Of a stretch of DNA of 41,886 nucleotides, positions 32,820 to 40,401 are shown piece by piece; the first letter of the stretch is position 1; the number at the start of each line of letters is the position of its first letter. The DNA lies in assembly GCA_902494815.1 (NCBI GenBank), contig CABUVB010000003.1:1-41886 (forward strand). Direction: 5' to 3'. Made by a program: the position numbers and the translations under genes. Under the pieces are notes generated by a model. That model saw only the letters and a program-made list of their open reading frames with translations. It ran no database searches and was not told where the DNA came from. This stretch comes from an uncultured Collinsella sp. GTDB taxonomy: Bacteria; Actinomycetota; Coriobacteriia; Coriobacteriales; Coriobacteriaceae.

Positions 32820-34673
32820 TTACATCTGCTCGGGAGCGGAGACACCAACAAGGGTGAGCACCAGGGCGAGCGTCACGCGGACGGCGTCGCAAGCGGCCAG
32901 ACGGGCGCGCGAAAGCTCGGAGTCGACGGGACGGCCCTCGCTCGGCAGAACCTGGCAGGCAGCGTAGAAGCTGTGGAAGTCGCCGGCGAGTTCCTCGGCA
33001 AAGTGCGTCAGACGGAACGGGGCGCGGTCGCGAGCGCAGCTGGCAATCAGGTCGGTGAGCTCGTTGAGCTTGCGCGAAAGGGCGAGCTCGGTCGGGTCGG
33101 TCAGCAGCGAGTAATCGACGTTCTCACCGATGGCCTTGGCGGCAACGGCCTTCATGCCCATCTCGTCAGCCTGCTCGGGCGTAACGTCAGCGGCACGGCG
33201 CAGGATGGAGCACACGCGGGCGTGAGCGTACTGCACGTAGTACACCGGGTTGGAGTTGTCGCGCTTCTTAACGGCCTCAATATCGAAGTCGACCATCTGG
33301 TTGGAGCTCTTGGAGATGAGCGTGTAGCGAGCGGCATCGGAGCCGACCTCGTCGACGAGCTCCTGCAGGGTCACCATGGTGCCCTTGCGCTTGGACATAC
33401 GGACGGGCTTGCCGTTACGCAGCAGGTTGACGAGCTGGCCCAGCAGAACCTCAAACTTGCCGGGATAGCCAAGGGCGTCGCAGACGCAGCGGACGCGCTC
33501 GATGTAGCCGTGGTGGTCGGCACCCCAGATGTCGATGACGTGGTCGACGCGCTGGAACTTATCCCAGTGATAGGCAACGTCGGAGGCGAAGTAGGTGTAC
33601 TCGCCGTCGGACTTGATCAGGACGCGGTCCTTGTCATCGCCCAGGTCGGTGGAGCGGAACCACAGGGCGCCGTCCTTGGTGTAGAGGTAGCCCATCTTGT
33701 CGAGCTTCTCAAAAGCGCGGTCGACGGCGGAGGTGCCGGCGGTCTCGCCCTCGGTGTCCTTCACATACAGCGAGCGCTCGGAGAACCAACGATCGAAGTC
33801 GCAATTGACTGCGTGGCAGAGGTCGCGCATGTTGTCGACCATCTTTACATAGCCGCGCTCGCGGAAGCTCTCCATGCGCTTCTGCGGATCGGCGTTGACC
33901 CACTTATCGCCGTCGGTGCGCCAGAACTCGGCGGCCTCGTCGATGATGTAGTCGCCGCCGTAGGAGTCCTTGCCCAGAGTCTCGGCAAAGTTGTCCTGGT
34001 ACGGATGAGTCTCGGGATGCTCGTCATTCTCGTCGGCAACGAAGGCGTCGCGGTCGGCGATCAGCAGCTTGTGAGCCTCGTCGATATCCACGCCCTGCTT
34101 GGCGATGATGTCGGCAAGCTGCATATAGCGCGTGCTGATGGAGTTGCCGAAGGTGTTCATCTGAGAGCCGTGGTCGTTGATGTAGAACTCACGCTGGATG
34201 TCGTAACCGGCGTGGTCCATAACACGGCAGAGTGAGTCGCCCAGCGCGGCCCAGCGGCCGTGGCCGATGTGCATGGGGCCGACGGGGTTAGCGGAAACGA
34301 ACTCGACCTGGGTCTTCAGGCCACCACCGACGTTGGACTTAGCGAAGTCCATACCCTTCTCGCGAGCCTCGCCAAAGATGGCATTCTTGACGGCAACGGA
34401 GAGGTAGAAGTTGATGAAGCCGGGGCCTGCGATCTCGACCTTCTCGATCGCGGGGTCCTCGGGCATATGGGCAACGATGGCCTCGGCGATCTTGCGCGGG
34501 GCGCAGTGAGCCAGCTTAGCGGACTTCAGGGCCATGGTGGAGGTCCACTCGCCATGAGAAGTGTCAGCCGGTCGCTCGATGGCGCAATCGTCAAGTTCAA
34601 ATGCGGAAAGGTCGCCGGCCTCCTGGGCCGCAGCAAGCGCAGCGCGTACCAGCTCTTCAATCTTCTCGGGCAT
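32820..34673 (-). CDS. argS: Arginyl-tRNA synthetase
   Basis: This 617-residue class I synthetase charges tRNA-Arg with arginine. HIGH is at 135-138 (ANPVGPMHIGHGRWA), the KMSKS-like loop reads RMSKRKGT, and the ArgRS N-domain starts the protein. The C-terminal anticodon domain ends with VTLALVLTLVGVSAPEQM, the usual ArgRS end. ATG 34673 is chosen for its AGGAGG at 5-6 bases; the open frame continues upstream to 34742 without such a site. It is monocistronic, with its own terminator. Confidence 0.97.
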   Translation of the reverse strand: MPEKIEELVRAALAAAQEAGDLSAFELDDCAIERPADTSHGEWTSTMALKSAKLAHCAPRKIAEAIVAHMPEDPAIEKVEIAGPGFINFYLSVAVKNAIFGEAREKGMDFAKSNVGGGLKTQVEFVSANPVGPMHIGHGRWAALGDSLCRVMDHAGYDIQREFYINDHGSQMNTFGNSISTRYMQLADIIAKQGVDIDEAHKLLIADRDAFVADENDEHPETHPYQDNFAETLGKDSYGGDYIIDEAAEFWRTDGDKWVNADPQKRMESFRERGYVKMVDNMRDLCHAVNCDFDRWFSERSLYVKDTEGETAGTSAVDRAFEKLDKMGYLYTKDGALWFRSTDLGDDKDRVLIKSDGEYTYFASDVAYHWDKFQRVDHVIDIWGADHHGYIERVRCVCDALGYPGKFEVLLGQLVNLLRNGKPVRMSKRKGTMVTLQELVDEVGSDAARYTLISKSSNQMVDFDIEAVKKRDNSNPVYYVQYAHARVCSILRRAADVTPEQADEMGMKAVAAKAIGENVDYSLLTDPTELALSRKLNELTDLIASCARDRAPFRLTHFAEELAGDFHSFYAACQVLPSEGRPVDSELSRARLAACDAVRVTLALVLTLVGVSAPEQM

Positions 34674-35015
34674 AGATCCTCCTTGTGTTAAAGCCCCCGA
34701 GCTCTTGGTCACTCGTAGGGCAAAAGCCAGAGTTTGTAGCACTCTATCACAAGCGGTAACTACTGTCGTAGGGTAAAGTCAATCGATATTGCATATGCAC
34801 AAAATTGACTACAGCTGGCGCAGGGTCACTCAAAGATGGCGGTCTGCCTGCTGATTGTGCATCCGCTGAAAATGCATAAACATGTGCATAAGCCGTTCGG
34901 AGTATCGAATACTCTTACCTATCGGAGTTGTGTGCTTTTCCTGCATAAAGTGATGGTTTGCGCACGTCAGCGTGGTATTCTTAACATACGTAAATTCGTA
35001 TAAGTTGGAGGTAGC
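34674..35015. promoter_or_regulatory. Divergent control region, argS / CarD-like gene
   Basis: This is a 342-base gap. It holds a perfect palindrome GAGTAT-cga-ATACTC (34900-34914), the self-complementary TGCATATGCA (34790-34799), and further TGCAT words at 34858, 34873, 34885 and 34942. TTGACT on the minus strand (about 34776-34781) may be an argS -35, without a good -10. Close to the CarD-like start lies ATACG-taaatt-CGTAT (about 34985-35000). Confidence 0.4.
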
Positions 35016-35501
35016 ATGTTCTCAATCGGTCAACACGTCATTCATCCGGGTCAGGGAGTCTGCACCGTCGTCGGCTTTAGGGACGACACGCCGCAGCCCA
35101 TGTTGTTGCTCGAGACCAAGCAGGGACATGCGCAGACGATTCTCATGTACCCCGTGGCGCAGGCCGACCGTCTGCATGCCGCCATCTCCCAGCAAGATGC
35201 AGAGCACCTGTTGAGCCACTACGACGAGCTGGAGTGCGACACCTTTACCGAGCGCAACAGCTCGCTCGAGGAGACGCACTTTAAGCAGCAGCTTAAGCTG
35301 GGTGCGCCCGAGACGGTCCGCGTGGCAAAAACCATGATGCACCGTATTCGCCAGGCCGAGGAAGCAGATAAAAAGCCCAGCTCTTACTACATGCGCGTAC
35401 TCAAGAAAGCCAAGCGCCGCTCCATCGAGGAGTTCGCCGTGGCCCTGGGCGTCACCGAGGAGGACGCCGAAGCCCGCCTAGCCCAAGCCGCCCTCAACTA
35501 A
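35016..35501 (+). CDS. CarD/CdnL-like RNA polymerase-binding regulator
   Basis: This 161-residue protein is of the CarD_TRCF family. MFSIGQHVIHPGQGVCTVVGF is the Tudor-like RNA polymerase-binding domain (1-60), and the rest is helical (RVLKKAKRRSIEEFAVALGVTEEDAEARLAQAALN), as in CdnL. Such proteins stabilise open promoter complexes in actinobacteria. AGTTGGAGG precedes the ATG. Compared with mycobacterial CarD the beta domain is short, and the DNA-contact Trp is not apparent. A hairpin repeat at 35515 probably terminates it. Confidence 0.85.
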   Translation: MFSIGQHVIHPGQGVCTVVGFRDDTPQPMLLLETKQGHAQTILMYPVAQADRLHAAISQQDAEHLLSHYDELECDTFTERNSSLEETHFKQQLKLGAPETVRVAKTMMHRIRQAEEADKKPSSYYMRVLKKAKRRSIEEFAVALGVTEEDAEARLAQAALN

Positions 35502-35514
35502 CCCATCCGCACCA

Positions 35515-35555
35515 AAAACCACCACAAAGGGGACAGGCACCTTTGTGGTGGTTTT
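35515..35555. repeat. Hairpin repeat, copy 1 (REP-like/terminator)
   Basis: AAAACCACCACAAAGG and CCTTTGTGGTGGTTTT are perfect 16-base arms around GGACAGGCA. The 41 bases are identical to 36225-36265. It lies just after the CarD-like gene and can act as a bidirectional terminator. Confidence 0.9.
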
Positions 35556-35609
35556 CTTGTTCTAGTAGTATTCATTCTTATCGATACCCACGAGCACAAG
35601 GAGTCCATT

Positions 35610-36209
35610 ATGGCAGAGCCGCTTACCGCCGGAATCACCCGCGACCGCGCGTTCGAACTGCTCAACGAGCACAACAAGGACCCGTTCCACATCACCCATG
35701 GCGAGACGGTCGAGGGCACTATGCGCTACTTTGCGCGCGAGTTCGACCCCGAGAACGAGGAGTTTTGGGGCATCGTCGGCCTGCTGCACGACTTGGATTG
35801 GGAGGAGCATGAGGACGACCCCATGAACCACACCATCTATGCTGCCGAGATTCTTGAGGGCGAAGGTGCGTCTCCCGAGCTTATCCGTGCCATCCAGACG
35901 CACACGTCCGATTTCAACTCTTCGCTGCCCAAGCCCGAGCTGCAGATGGAAAAGATCCTGTTTGCCTGCGATGAGCTCACCGGTCTGATCGGCGCCGCCG
36001 TCATCATGCGCCCGAGCAAGAGCGTCATGGACTTTACGACCAAGTCGCTCAAGAAGAAGTTCAAGGACAAGCGCTTTGCCGCTGGCTGCTCGCGCGATGT
36101 AATTTCGCAGGGTGCCGAGATGCTGGGCTGGGAGCTTCCCGAGCTCTTCGACCGCACCATCGCAGCCATGCAGTCCTTCGCCCCCGACCGCGACACCTTC
36201 CAGGCCTAA
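35610..36209 (+). CDS. HD-domain hydrolase
   Basis: This 199-residue soluble protein has an HD fold: H30 in ITHGETVEG, H60-D61 in VGLLHDLDWEEH, and H98/D101 in IQTHTSDF, giving the metal-binding H-HD-D pattern of phosphohydrolases. Family members hydrolyse nucleotides or phosphate esters, but the substrate here is not known. The C-terminal part (SVMDFTTKSLKKKFKDKRFAAGCSRD) is typical of small stand-alone HD proteins of Firmicutes and actinobacteria. AAGGAG precedes the ATG. It is flanked on both sides by identical hairpin repeats 710 bases apart. Confidence 0.85.
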   Translation: MAEPLTAGITRDRAFELLNEHNKDPFHITHGETVEGTMRYFAREFDPENEEFWGIVGLLHDLDWEEHEDDPMNHTIYAAEILEGEGASPELIRAIQTHTSDFNSSLPKPELQMEKILFACDELTGLIGAAVIMRPSKSVMDFTTKSLKKKFKDKRFAAGCSRDVISQGAEMLGWELPELFDRTIAAMQSFAPDRDTFQA

Positions 36210-36224
36210 CCACTCACGCCACCT

Positions 36225-36265
36225 AAAACCACCACAAAGGGGACAGGCACCTTTGTGGTGGTTTT
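36225..36265. repeat. Hairpin repeat, copy 2 (REP-like/terminator)
   Basis: Identical to 35515-35555. It sits between the convergent ends of the HD-domain gene and proA and can terminate both. Confidence 0.9.
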
Positions 36266-36279
36266 CGTTTACGAGGGGC

Positions 36280-37566
36280 TTAGGGACGGACCTGGCCGGT
36301 GCCGCGGAGCTTGTATTTGTAGGTGGTGAGGGCCTCGGCGGCAAAGGGGCCGCGGGCGTGGAGCTTTTGGGTCGAGATGCCGATCTCGGCACCCAGCCCA
36401 AACTCGCCGCCGTCAGTGAAGCGCGTGCTGGCGTTGGCATACACGGCCGAGGCATCGACCGCATCCAGGAAGCGCTCGCAGGCATCCTCGTCCTCGGCAA
36501 CGATGGCTTCGGAGTGCATGGTGCCGTAGCGGTTGATGTGTGCGATGGCCTCGTCCTCGTTCGCCACGACCTTCACGCTCATCTCAAGCGCCAGGTACTC
36601 ACGGCCCCAGTCCTCCTCAGTCGCGGCCACGTAGTCGTCGCCCTCGGCAAGCCCAGCGTCGGCACATGCAGCGCACGTGGCCTCGTCGCCGTGAATCAGC
36701 ACGCCGTGGTCGTGCAGCACGGCAACGACTGCGGGCAGGAAGCGATCAGCAACGGCACGGTCGACCAGCAGCGACTCGGCGGCATTGCACACGCCCACGC
36801 GTTGGGTCTTGGCATTGACGATAATGTTGAGCGCCTTGTCAAAGTCGGCGGATTCATGCACGTAGATATGGCAGTTGCCCGTGCCTGTCTCGATCACCGG
36901 CACAAGCGACTCGCGCACGCAGCGCTGAATCAGGCCCGCACCGCCACGCGGAATGAGCACGTCGACGATGCCGCGGAGCTTCATGAGCTCACCGGTGGCC
37001 TCGCGGTCGGTGGACTCGATCATCGAGATAGCCTCGCGCGGGAAACCCTTGGCCTCGAGCGCATCGGCCAGCAACTCGGAAATCATGGCGCACGAGTGAT
37101 AGGCCAGCGAACCGCCGCGCAGAATGCAGGCGTTGCCGGTGCGGATGCAGATACCCGCGGCGTCGGCCGTCACGTTGGGGCGCGCCTCGTAGACCATGGC
37201 GACCAGACCCAGCGGCACGCTCACGCGGGTGAGGTCCACGCCGCTTGCAAGCACGCGGTGGTCGAGCACGCGGCCGACAGGATCGGGCAGCTCGGCAAGC
37301 TTCTCCAGGCCGGCGGCCATGCCCTCAACGCGCTCGGGCGTCAGCAACAGGCGATCGAGGAGCCCCGCCGAGGTCCCCGCATCGCGCGCGGCGGACATAT
37401 CGAGCTCGTTGGCGGCAACGATGGAATCGACACCGTCGCGCAGCGCTGCGGCCATGGCGCACACGGCCTCCTGACGCTGCTCATCGCTCGCCGTGGCAAG
37501 CGAGGTCGACGCTGCCTTGGCGGCAACGGCGAGATCGTGGACATACGTGGCTATATCGACCGACAT
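36280..37566 (-). CDS. proA: Gamma-glutamyl phosphate reductase
   Basis: This 428-residue NADPH-dependent reductase makes glutamate semialdehyde, the second step of proline synthesis. The catalytic C260 lies in KTQRVGVCNAAES, the family's signature. VYEARPNVTADAAGICIRTGN (about 126-146) and the C-terminal FGLGAEIGISTQKLHARGP are also diagnostic. Length is normal. AAAGGG precedes the ATG. It is separated from proB by the convergent or divergent iminopeptidase gene rather than lying in an operon with it. Confidence 0.97.
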   Translation of the reverse strand: MSVDIATYVHDLAVAAKAASTSLATASDEQRQEAVCAMAAALRDGVDSIVAANELDMSAARDAGTSAGLLDRLLLTPERVEGMAAGLEKLAELPDPVGRVLDHRVLASGVDLTRVSVPLGLVAMVYEARPNVTADAAGICIRTGNACILRGGSLAYHSCAMISELLADALEAKGFPREAISMIESTDREATGELMKLRGIVDVLIPRGGAGLIQRCVRESLVPVIETGTGNCHIYVHESADFDKALNIIVNAKTQRVGVCNAAESLLVDRAVADRFLPAVVAVLHDHGVLIHGDEATCAACADAGLAEGDDYVAATEEDWGREYLALEMSVKVVANEDEAIAHINRYGTMHSEAIVAEDEDACERFLDAVDASAVYANASTRFTDGGEFGLGAEIGISTQKLHARGPFAAEALTTYKYKLRGTGQVRP

Positions 37567-37610
37567 GGGCGGCCCTTTCTCTTAGTAGTTTGCCCACCAT
37601 GGTAGCCGAT

Positions 37611-37641
37611 TTGTGCATGCCCTCGCGCGCGGCGGTAGAAT
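37611..37641 (+). promoter_or_regulatory. Weak promoter candidate of the iminopeptidase gene
   Basis: TTGTGC, 19 bases, TAGAAT lies 38 bases before the ATG at 37680. The spacer is longer than ideal. Confidence 0.25.
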
Positions 37642-37679
37642 TGGTCAACCCGAAACACCGCAACGAACGGAAGTACCGC

Positions 37680-39098
37680 ATGGCCCTCATCACTTCGTAC
37701 CACGTCCCCGGCCTTTACGTCGAGGACCACAGCATCGACGTCCCCCTTGACTGGCGCGGCCTGGAGCCGATGCTCCTGGCCGTCGGCAGCACCATGCGCC
37801 GCGGCGCCATGCCGGCGCCCATCGCCGGCGCGCCCGAGAGCATCAAACTCTTTTACCGCGTGGTTTGCGCGCCCGACCGCATCAACGACGATCTGCCGCT
37901 GCTCCTGTTTTTGCAGGGCGGCCCCGGTGGCGAGAGCCCGCGTCCGCTGTCGCCCACGAGCGACGGTTGGATTGAGGAAGCCGTCAAGCACTTCCGCGTG
38001 GTCCTTCCCGACCAGCGCGGCACCGGGCGCAGCAGCTGTGTAGACGGGCGTACGATCGCGGCTCTGGGCGAACGCGCGACGGCGGCCGGCTCCGATGCCG
38101 CACGCTCGCAGGCGGACTTCCTCAAGCGCCACCTCGCCAGCTCCATCGTGCGCGATTTTGAGTACCTGCGCCTCGTGGGCTTTGGCGGCAAGCCGTGGGC
38201 CACGCTCGGCCAGAGCTACGGCGGCTTTTTGACGCTGAGTTACCTGTCGCTCTTCCCCGAGGGCGTGGCGGCGAGCTTTACCTGCGGTGGCATCCCCCAC
38301 ATCCCGGCGAGCGCCAGCGAGGTCTACACGCACACCTTCCCGCGCATGGCAGCCAAGACTCAGCAGTATTATGACCGCTACCCCGCAGACGTTGAGCGGG
38401 TGGCAGCCCTGGCCGATGCTATCGAGGAGCAAAAGCCCGTGCTGCCAGACGGCTCGCCGATGACGGTCGAGCGCCTGCAGCTCATGGGCAGCGACTTTGG
38501 CATGAAGCCGAGCTTTGAGCGCATGCACTGGATTATCGACCATGCGTTTGTTGATGGCGACGGCACGCTGAGCTGCGGTGCCTCAGTATCCGATAGCTTT
38601 TTGATGCGCGCTTTCGAGCGCACCAACACGCGCACGAATCCGCTGTACTGGACGCTGCAGGAGTTCATATACGCCGACGGCGACACTATGCCCATTGGCT
38701 GGGCCGCGGCTGAAGAGAAGGCGCACCGCGCCGAGTTCGACACGCTCGCACGCCCGCTCATGTTTACCGGCGAGGCCATGTTCCCGTGGATGTTTGAGCA
38801 GATGCCCGAGCTCAAGCCCTTCAAGCCCGCCATGGACCTGCTGATGGAAGACACCAGCTGGGACAAGATCTACGACCCGCAGCGCCTGGCCTGCAACGAA
38901 GTTCCGCTCCAGGCCGCGGTGTATTTCGACGACATGTACGTGGATTCGGGCCTGCAGCTCGATACGCTCAGCCGCGTGGGCAACTCGCATGCCTGGGTGA
39001 CCAACGAGTTCGAGCACGACGGCCTGCACGGCGGCGTGGTGTTCAAGCACCTCTTCGACGAAGTACTCAACCGCGGAGACCTGCGCCGGATCTTCTAA
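37680..39098 (+). CDS. Proline iminopeptidase-like alpha/beta hydrolase (S33)
   Basis: This 472-residue alpha/beta hydrolase of peptidase family S33 removes N-terminal proline from peptides. LFLQGGPGGESPRPL (76-90) is the oxyanion region and GQSYGG has the nucleophile S179, preceded by VVLPDQRGTGRSS, the S33 signature. The acid and base are likely in DDMYVDSG and in the HDGLHGG end. The large cap region (about 200-390) fits this group. ATG 37680 with GGAAG upstream is used; the open frame begins far upstream inside antisense proA. Its position between proA and proB suggests proline supply from peptides alongside synthesis. Confidence 0.88.
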   Translation: MALITSYHVPGLYVEDHSIDVPLDWRGLEPMLLAVGSTMRRGAMPAPIAGAPESIKLFYRVVCAPDRINDDLPLLLFLQGGPGGESPRPLSPTSDGWIEEAVKHFRVVLPDQRGTGRSSCVDGRTIAALGERATAAGSDAARSQADFLKRHLASSIVRDFEYLRLVGFGGKPWATLGQSYGGFLTLSYLSLFPEGVAASFTCGGIPHIPASASEVYTHTFPRMAAKTQQYYDRYPADVERVAALADAIEEQKPVLPDGSPMTVERLQLMGSDFGMKPSFERMHWIIDHAFVDGDGTLSCGASVSDSFLMRAFERTNTRTNPLYWTLQEFIYADGDTMPIGWAAAEEKAHRAEFDTLARPLMFTGEAMFPWMFEQMPELKPFKPAMDLLMEDTSWDKIYDPQRLACNEVPLQAAVYFDDMYVDSGLQLDTLSRVGNSHAWVTNEFEHDGLHGGVVFKHLFDEVLNRGDLRRIF

Positions 39099-39100
39099 CA

Positions 39101-39153
39101 AAGGAGTGTCCCCACCTGCCGGCACAAAAGGAACGTCCCCAAGTGCCGGCACG
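39101..39153. repeat. Tandem 27-base repeats with GTCCCC core
   Basis: Two units (39101-39127 and 39128-39153) read AAGGAGTGTCCCCACCTGCC and AAGGAACGTCCCCAAGTGCC, each followed by GGCAC. They lie directly after the iminopeptidase stop and resemble short interspersed REP-type units. Confidence 0.7.
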
Positions 39154-39197
39154 AGAAAGACAGCACTGCGGGAAACGATCCGCAGTGCTGTCTTTCT
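39154..39197. terminator. Bidirectional terminator, iminopeptidase/proB
   Basis: AGAAAGACAGCACTGCGG pairs perfectly with CCGCAGTGCTGTCTTTCT around an 8-base loop, next to the proB stop codon. Confidence 0.88.
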
Positions 39198-40325
39198 TTA
39201 TGCAAATACGATCAAGTTATCCCTGTGTATCGCCGGCTTCTCGGCCAGGTTAGCGAGCAGGCGGTTGCCGGCAATCTGGTCTTGGCGGCGTCCGGCTGCA
39301 AGCTCCAGCACGTCCGAATCGGCCTCGGCGATACCGCGGGCGACAACCATGCCGCTCGGGTCGCACACGTCGAGCACATCGCCCTCGGCAAACGCGCCAT
39401 CGACCTCGCGAATACCCACCGCAAGCAAGGAAGAACCACGGCTGACCAGCGCCTTCGCAGCACCGTCGTCAACCGTCACCGAGCCATGCGCCTTGTCGCC
39501 CAGTGCGATCCACAGCTTGCGGGGCGCAATATCCAGGCGCTCCGCTGGCGGATCGAACAGCGTACCCACGCTCTCGCCGCGGGCCAAGCGCACGAGCGCA
39601 TCGGGCTCCTCGCCCGAGCAGATCACGCTCTGAATGCCCGCCGTCATCAGAATGCGGCTCGCGCGAATCTTGGTGATCATGCCGCCCGTACCCACCGATG
39701 TGGAAGAATCGCCCGCCGAGGCGATAATCTTGGCATCGATCTTATGCACGACCGGAACGAACTCGGCCGTGGGGTCCTCATGGGGGTTGGCGGTATAGAG
39801 CCCATCGATGTCCGAGAGCGTCACGCACAGATCGGCAGAGACCAGGCAGCTCACAAGCGCCGCCAGCGTGTCGTTGTCGCCAAACTTGATCTCGTCGACG
39901 GTAACGGTATCGTTCTCGTTGACAACAGGCACCACGCCAAGCTCCACCAGGCGCAGCAGGGCGTCGCGTGCGTGCAGGTAGGACGTGCGGCGGGCCGTAT
40001 CGTGGCGCGTGAGTAGCACGAGCGAGGTGAGCAGATCCCGTGCATGGAACTCCTCGTCGTAGGCCGACGAGATGATGCACTGACCGGCCGAGGCGCAGGC
40101 CTGCAGGCTCGGAAGGTCACCGACCGGCTTGCGGTCGAAGCCCAGCACGGGATAGCCGCAGGCGATAGCGCCCGAGCTCACCACGACCAGGCGCCAGCCG
40201 AGTTTGCGCAGGGCTGCGGCCTGGTCGGCAAGCCCGCCGATAAAGTCGCGGTTGACCTTGCCGTCGGCGCCCACCACCGTGGACGAACCGATCTTTACCA
40301 CCATCGTTTTATAAGAAGTCGTCAT
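39198..40325 (-). CDS. proB: Glutamate 5-kinase with PUA domain
   Basis: This 375-residue enzyme phosphorylates glutamate to start proline synthesis and is normally feedback-inhibited by proline. The amino acid kinase domain (about 1-260) shows VVKIGSSTVVG, VVVSSGAIACG, VNENDTVTVDEIKFGDND and GTGGMITKIRAS. The PUA domain follows (about 280-370: KAHGSVTVDDGAAKALVSRGSSLL, EGDVLDVCD). The start ATG at 40325 lacks a clear ribosome binding site. It is transcribed after pncB on the same strand, with a hairpin repeat between them. Confidence 0.97.
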   Translation of the reverse strand: MTTSYKTMVVKIGSSTVVGADGKVNRDFIGGLADQAAALRKLGWRLVVVSSGAIACGYPVLGFDRKPVGDLPSLQACASAGQCIISSAYDEEFHARDLLTSLVLLTRHDTARRTSYLHARDALLRLVELGVVPVVNENDTVTVDEIKFGDNDTLAALVSCLVSADLCVTLSDIDGLYTANPHEDPTAEFVPVVHKIDAKIIASAGDSSTSVGTGGMITKIRASRILMTAGIQSVICSGEEPDALVRLARGESVGTLFDPPAERLDIAPRKLWIALGDKAHGSVTVDDGAAKALVSRGSSLLAVGIREVDGAFAEGDVLDVCDPSGMVVARGIAEADSDVLELAAGRRQDQIAGNRLLANLAEKPAIHRDNLIVFA

Positions 40326-40362
40326 GCGTCAAACCAATCGAATGTTGAGTGGGCGGGCGAGA

Positions 40363-40399
40363 AAATGATCCGTTTTCCTCCGTCCCCAAGGGATCATTT
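40363..40399. repeat. Hairpin repeat with GTCCCC in the loop
   Basis: AAATGATCC (40363-40371) and GGATCATTT (40391-40399) enclose a loop that holds CCGTCCCCAAG, the same core as in the repeats at 39101. It lies between the nicotinate phosphoribosyltransferase stop and proB. Confidence 0.65.
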
Positions 40400-40401
40400 C
40401 A

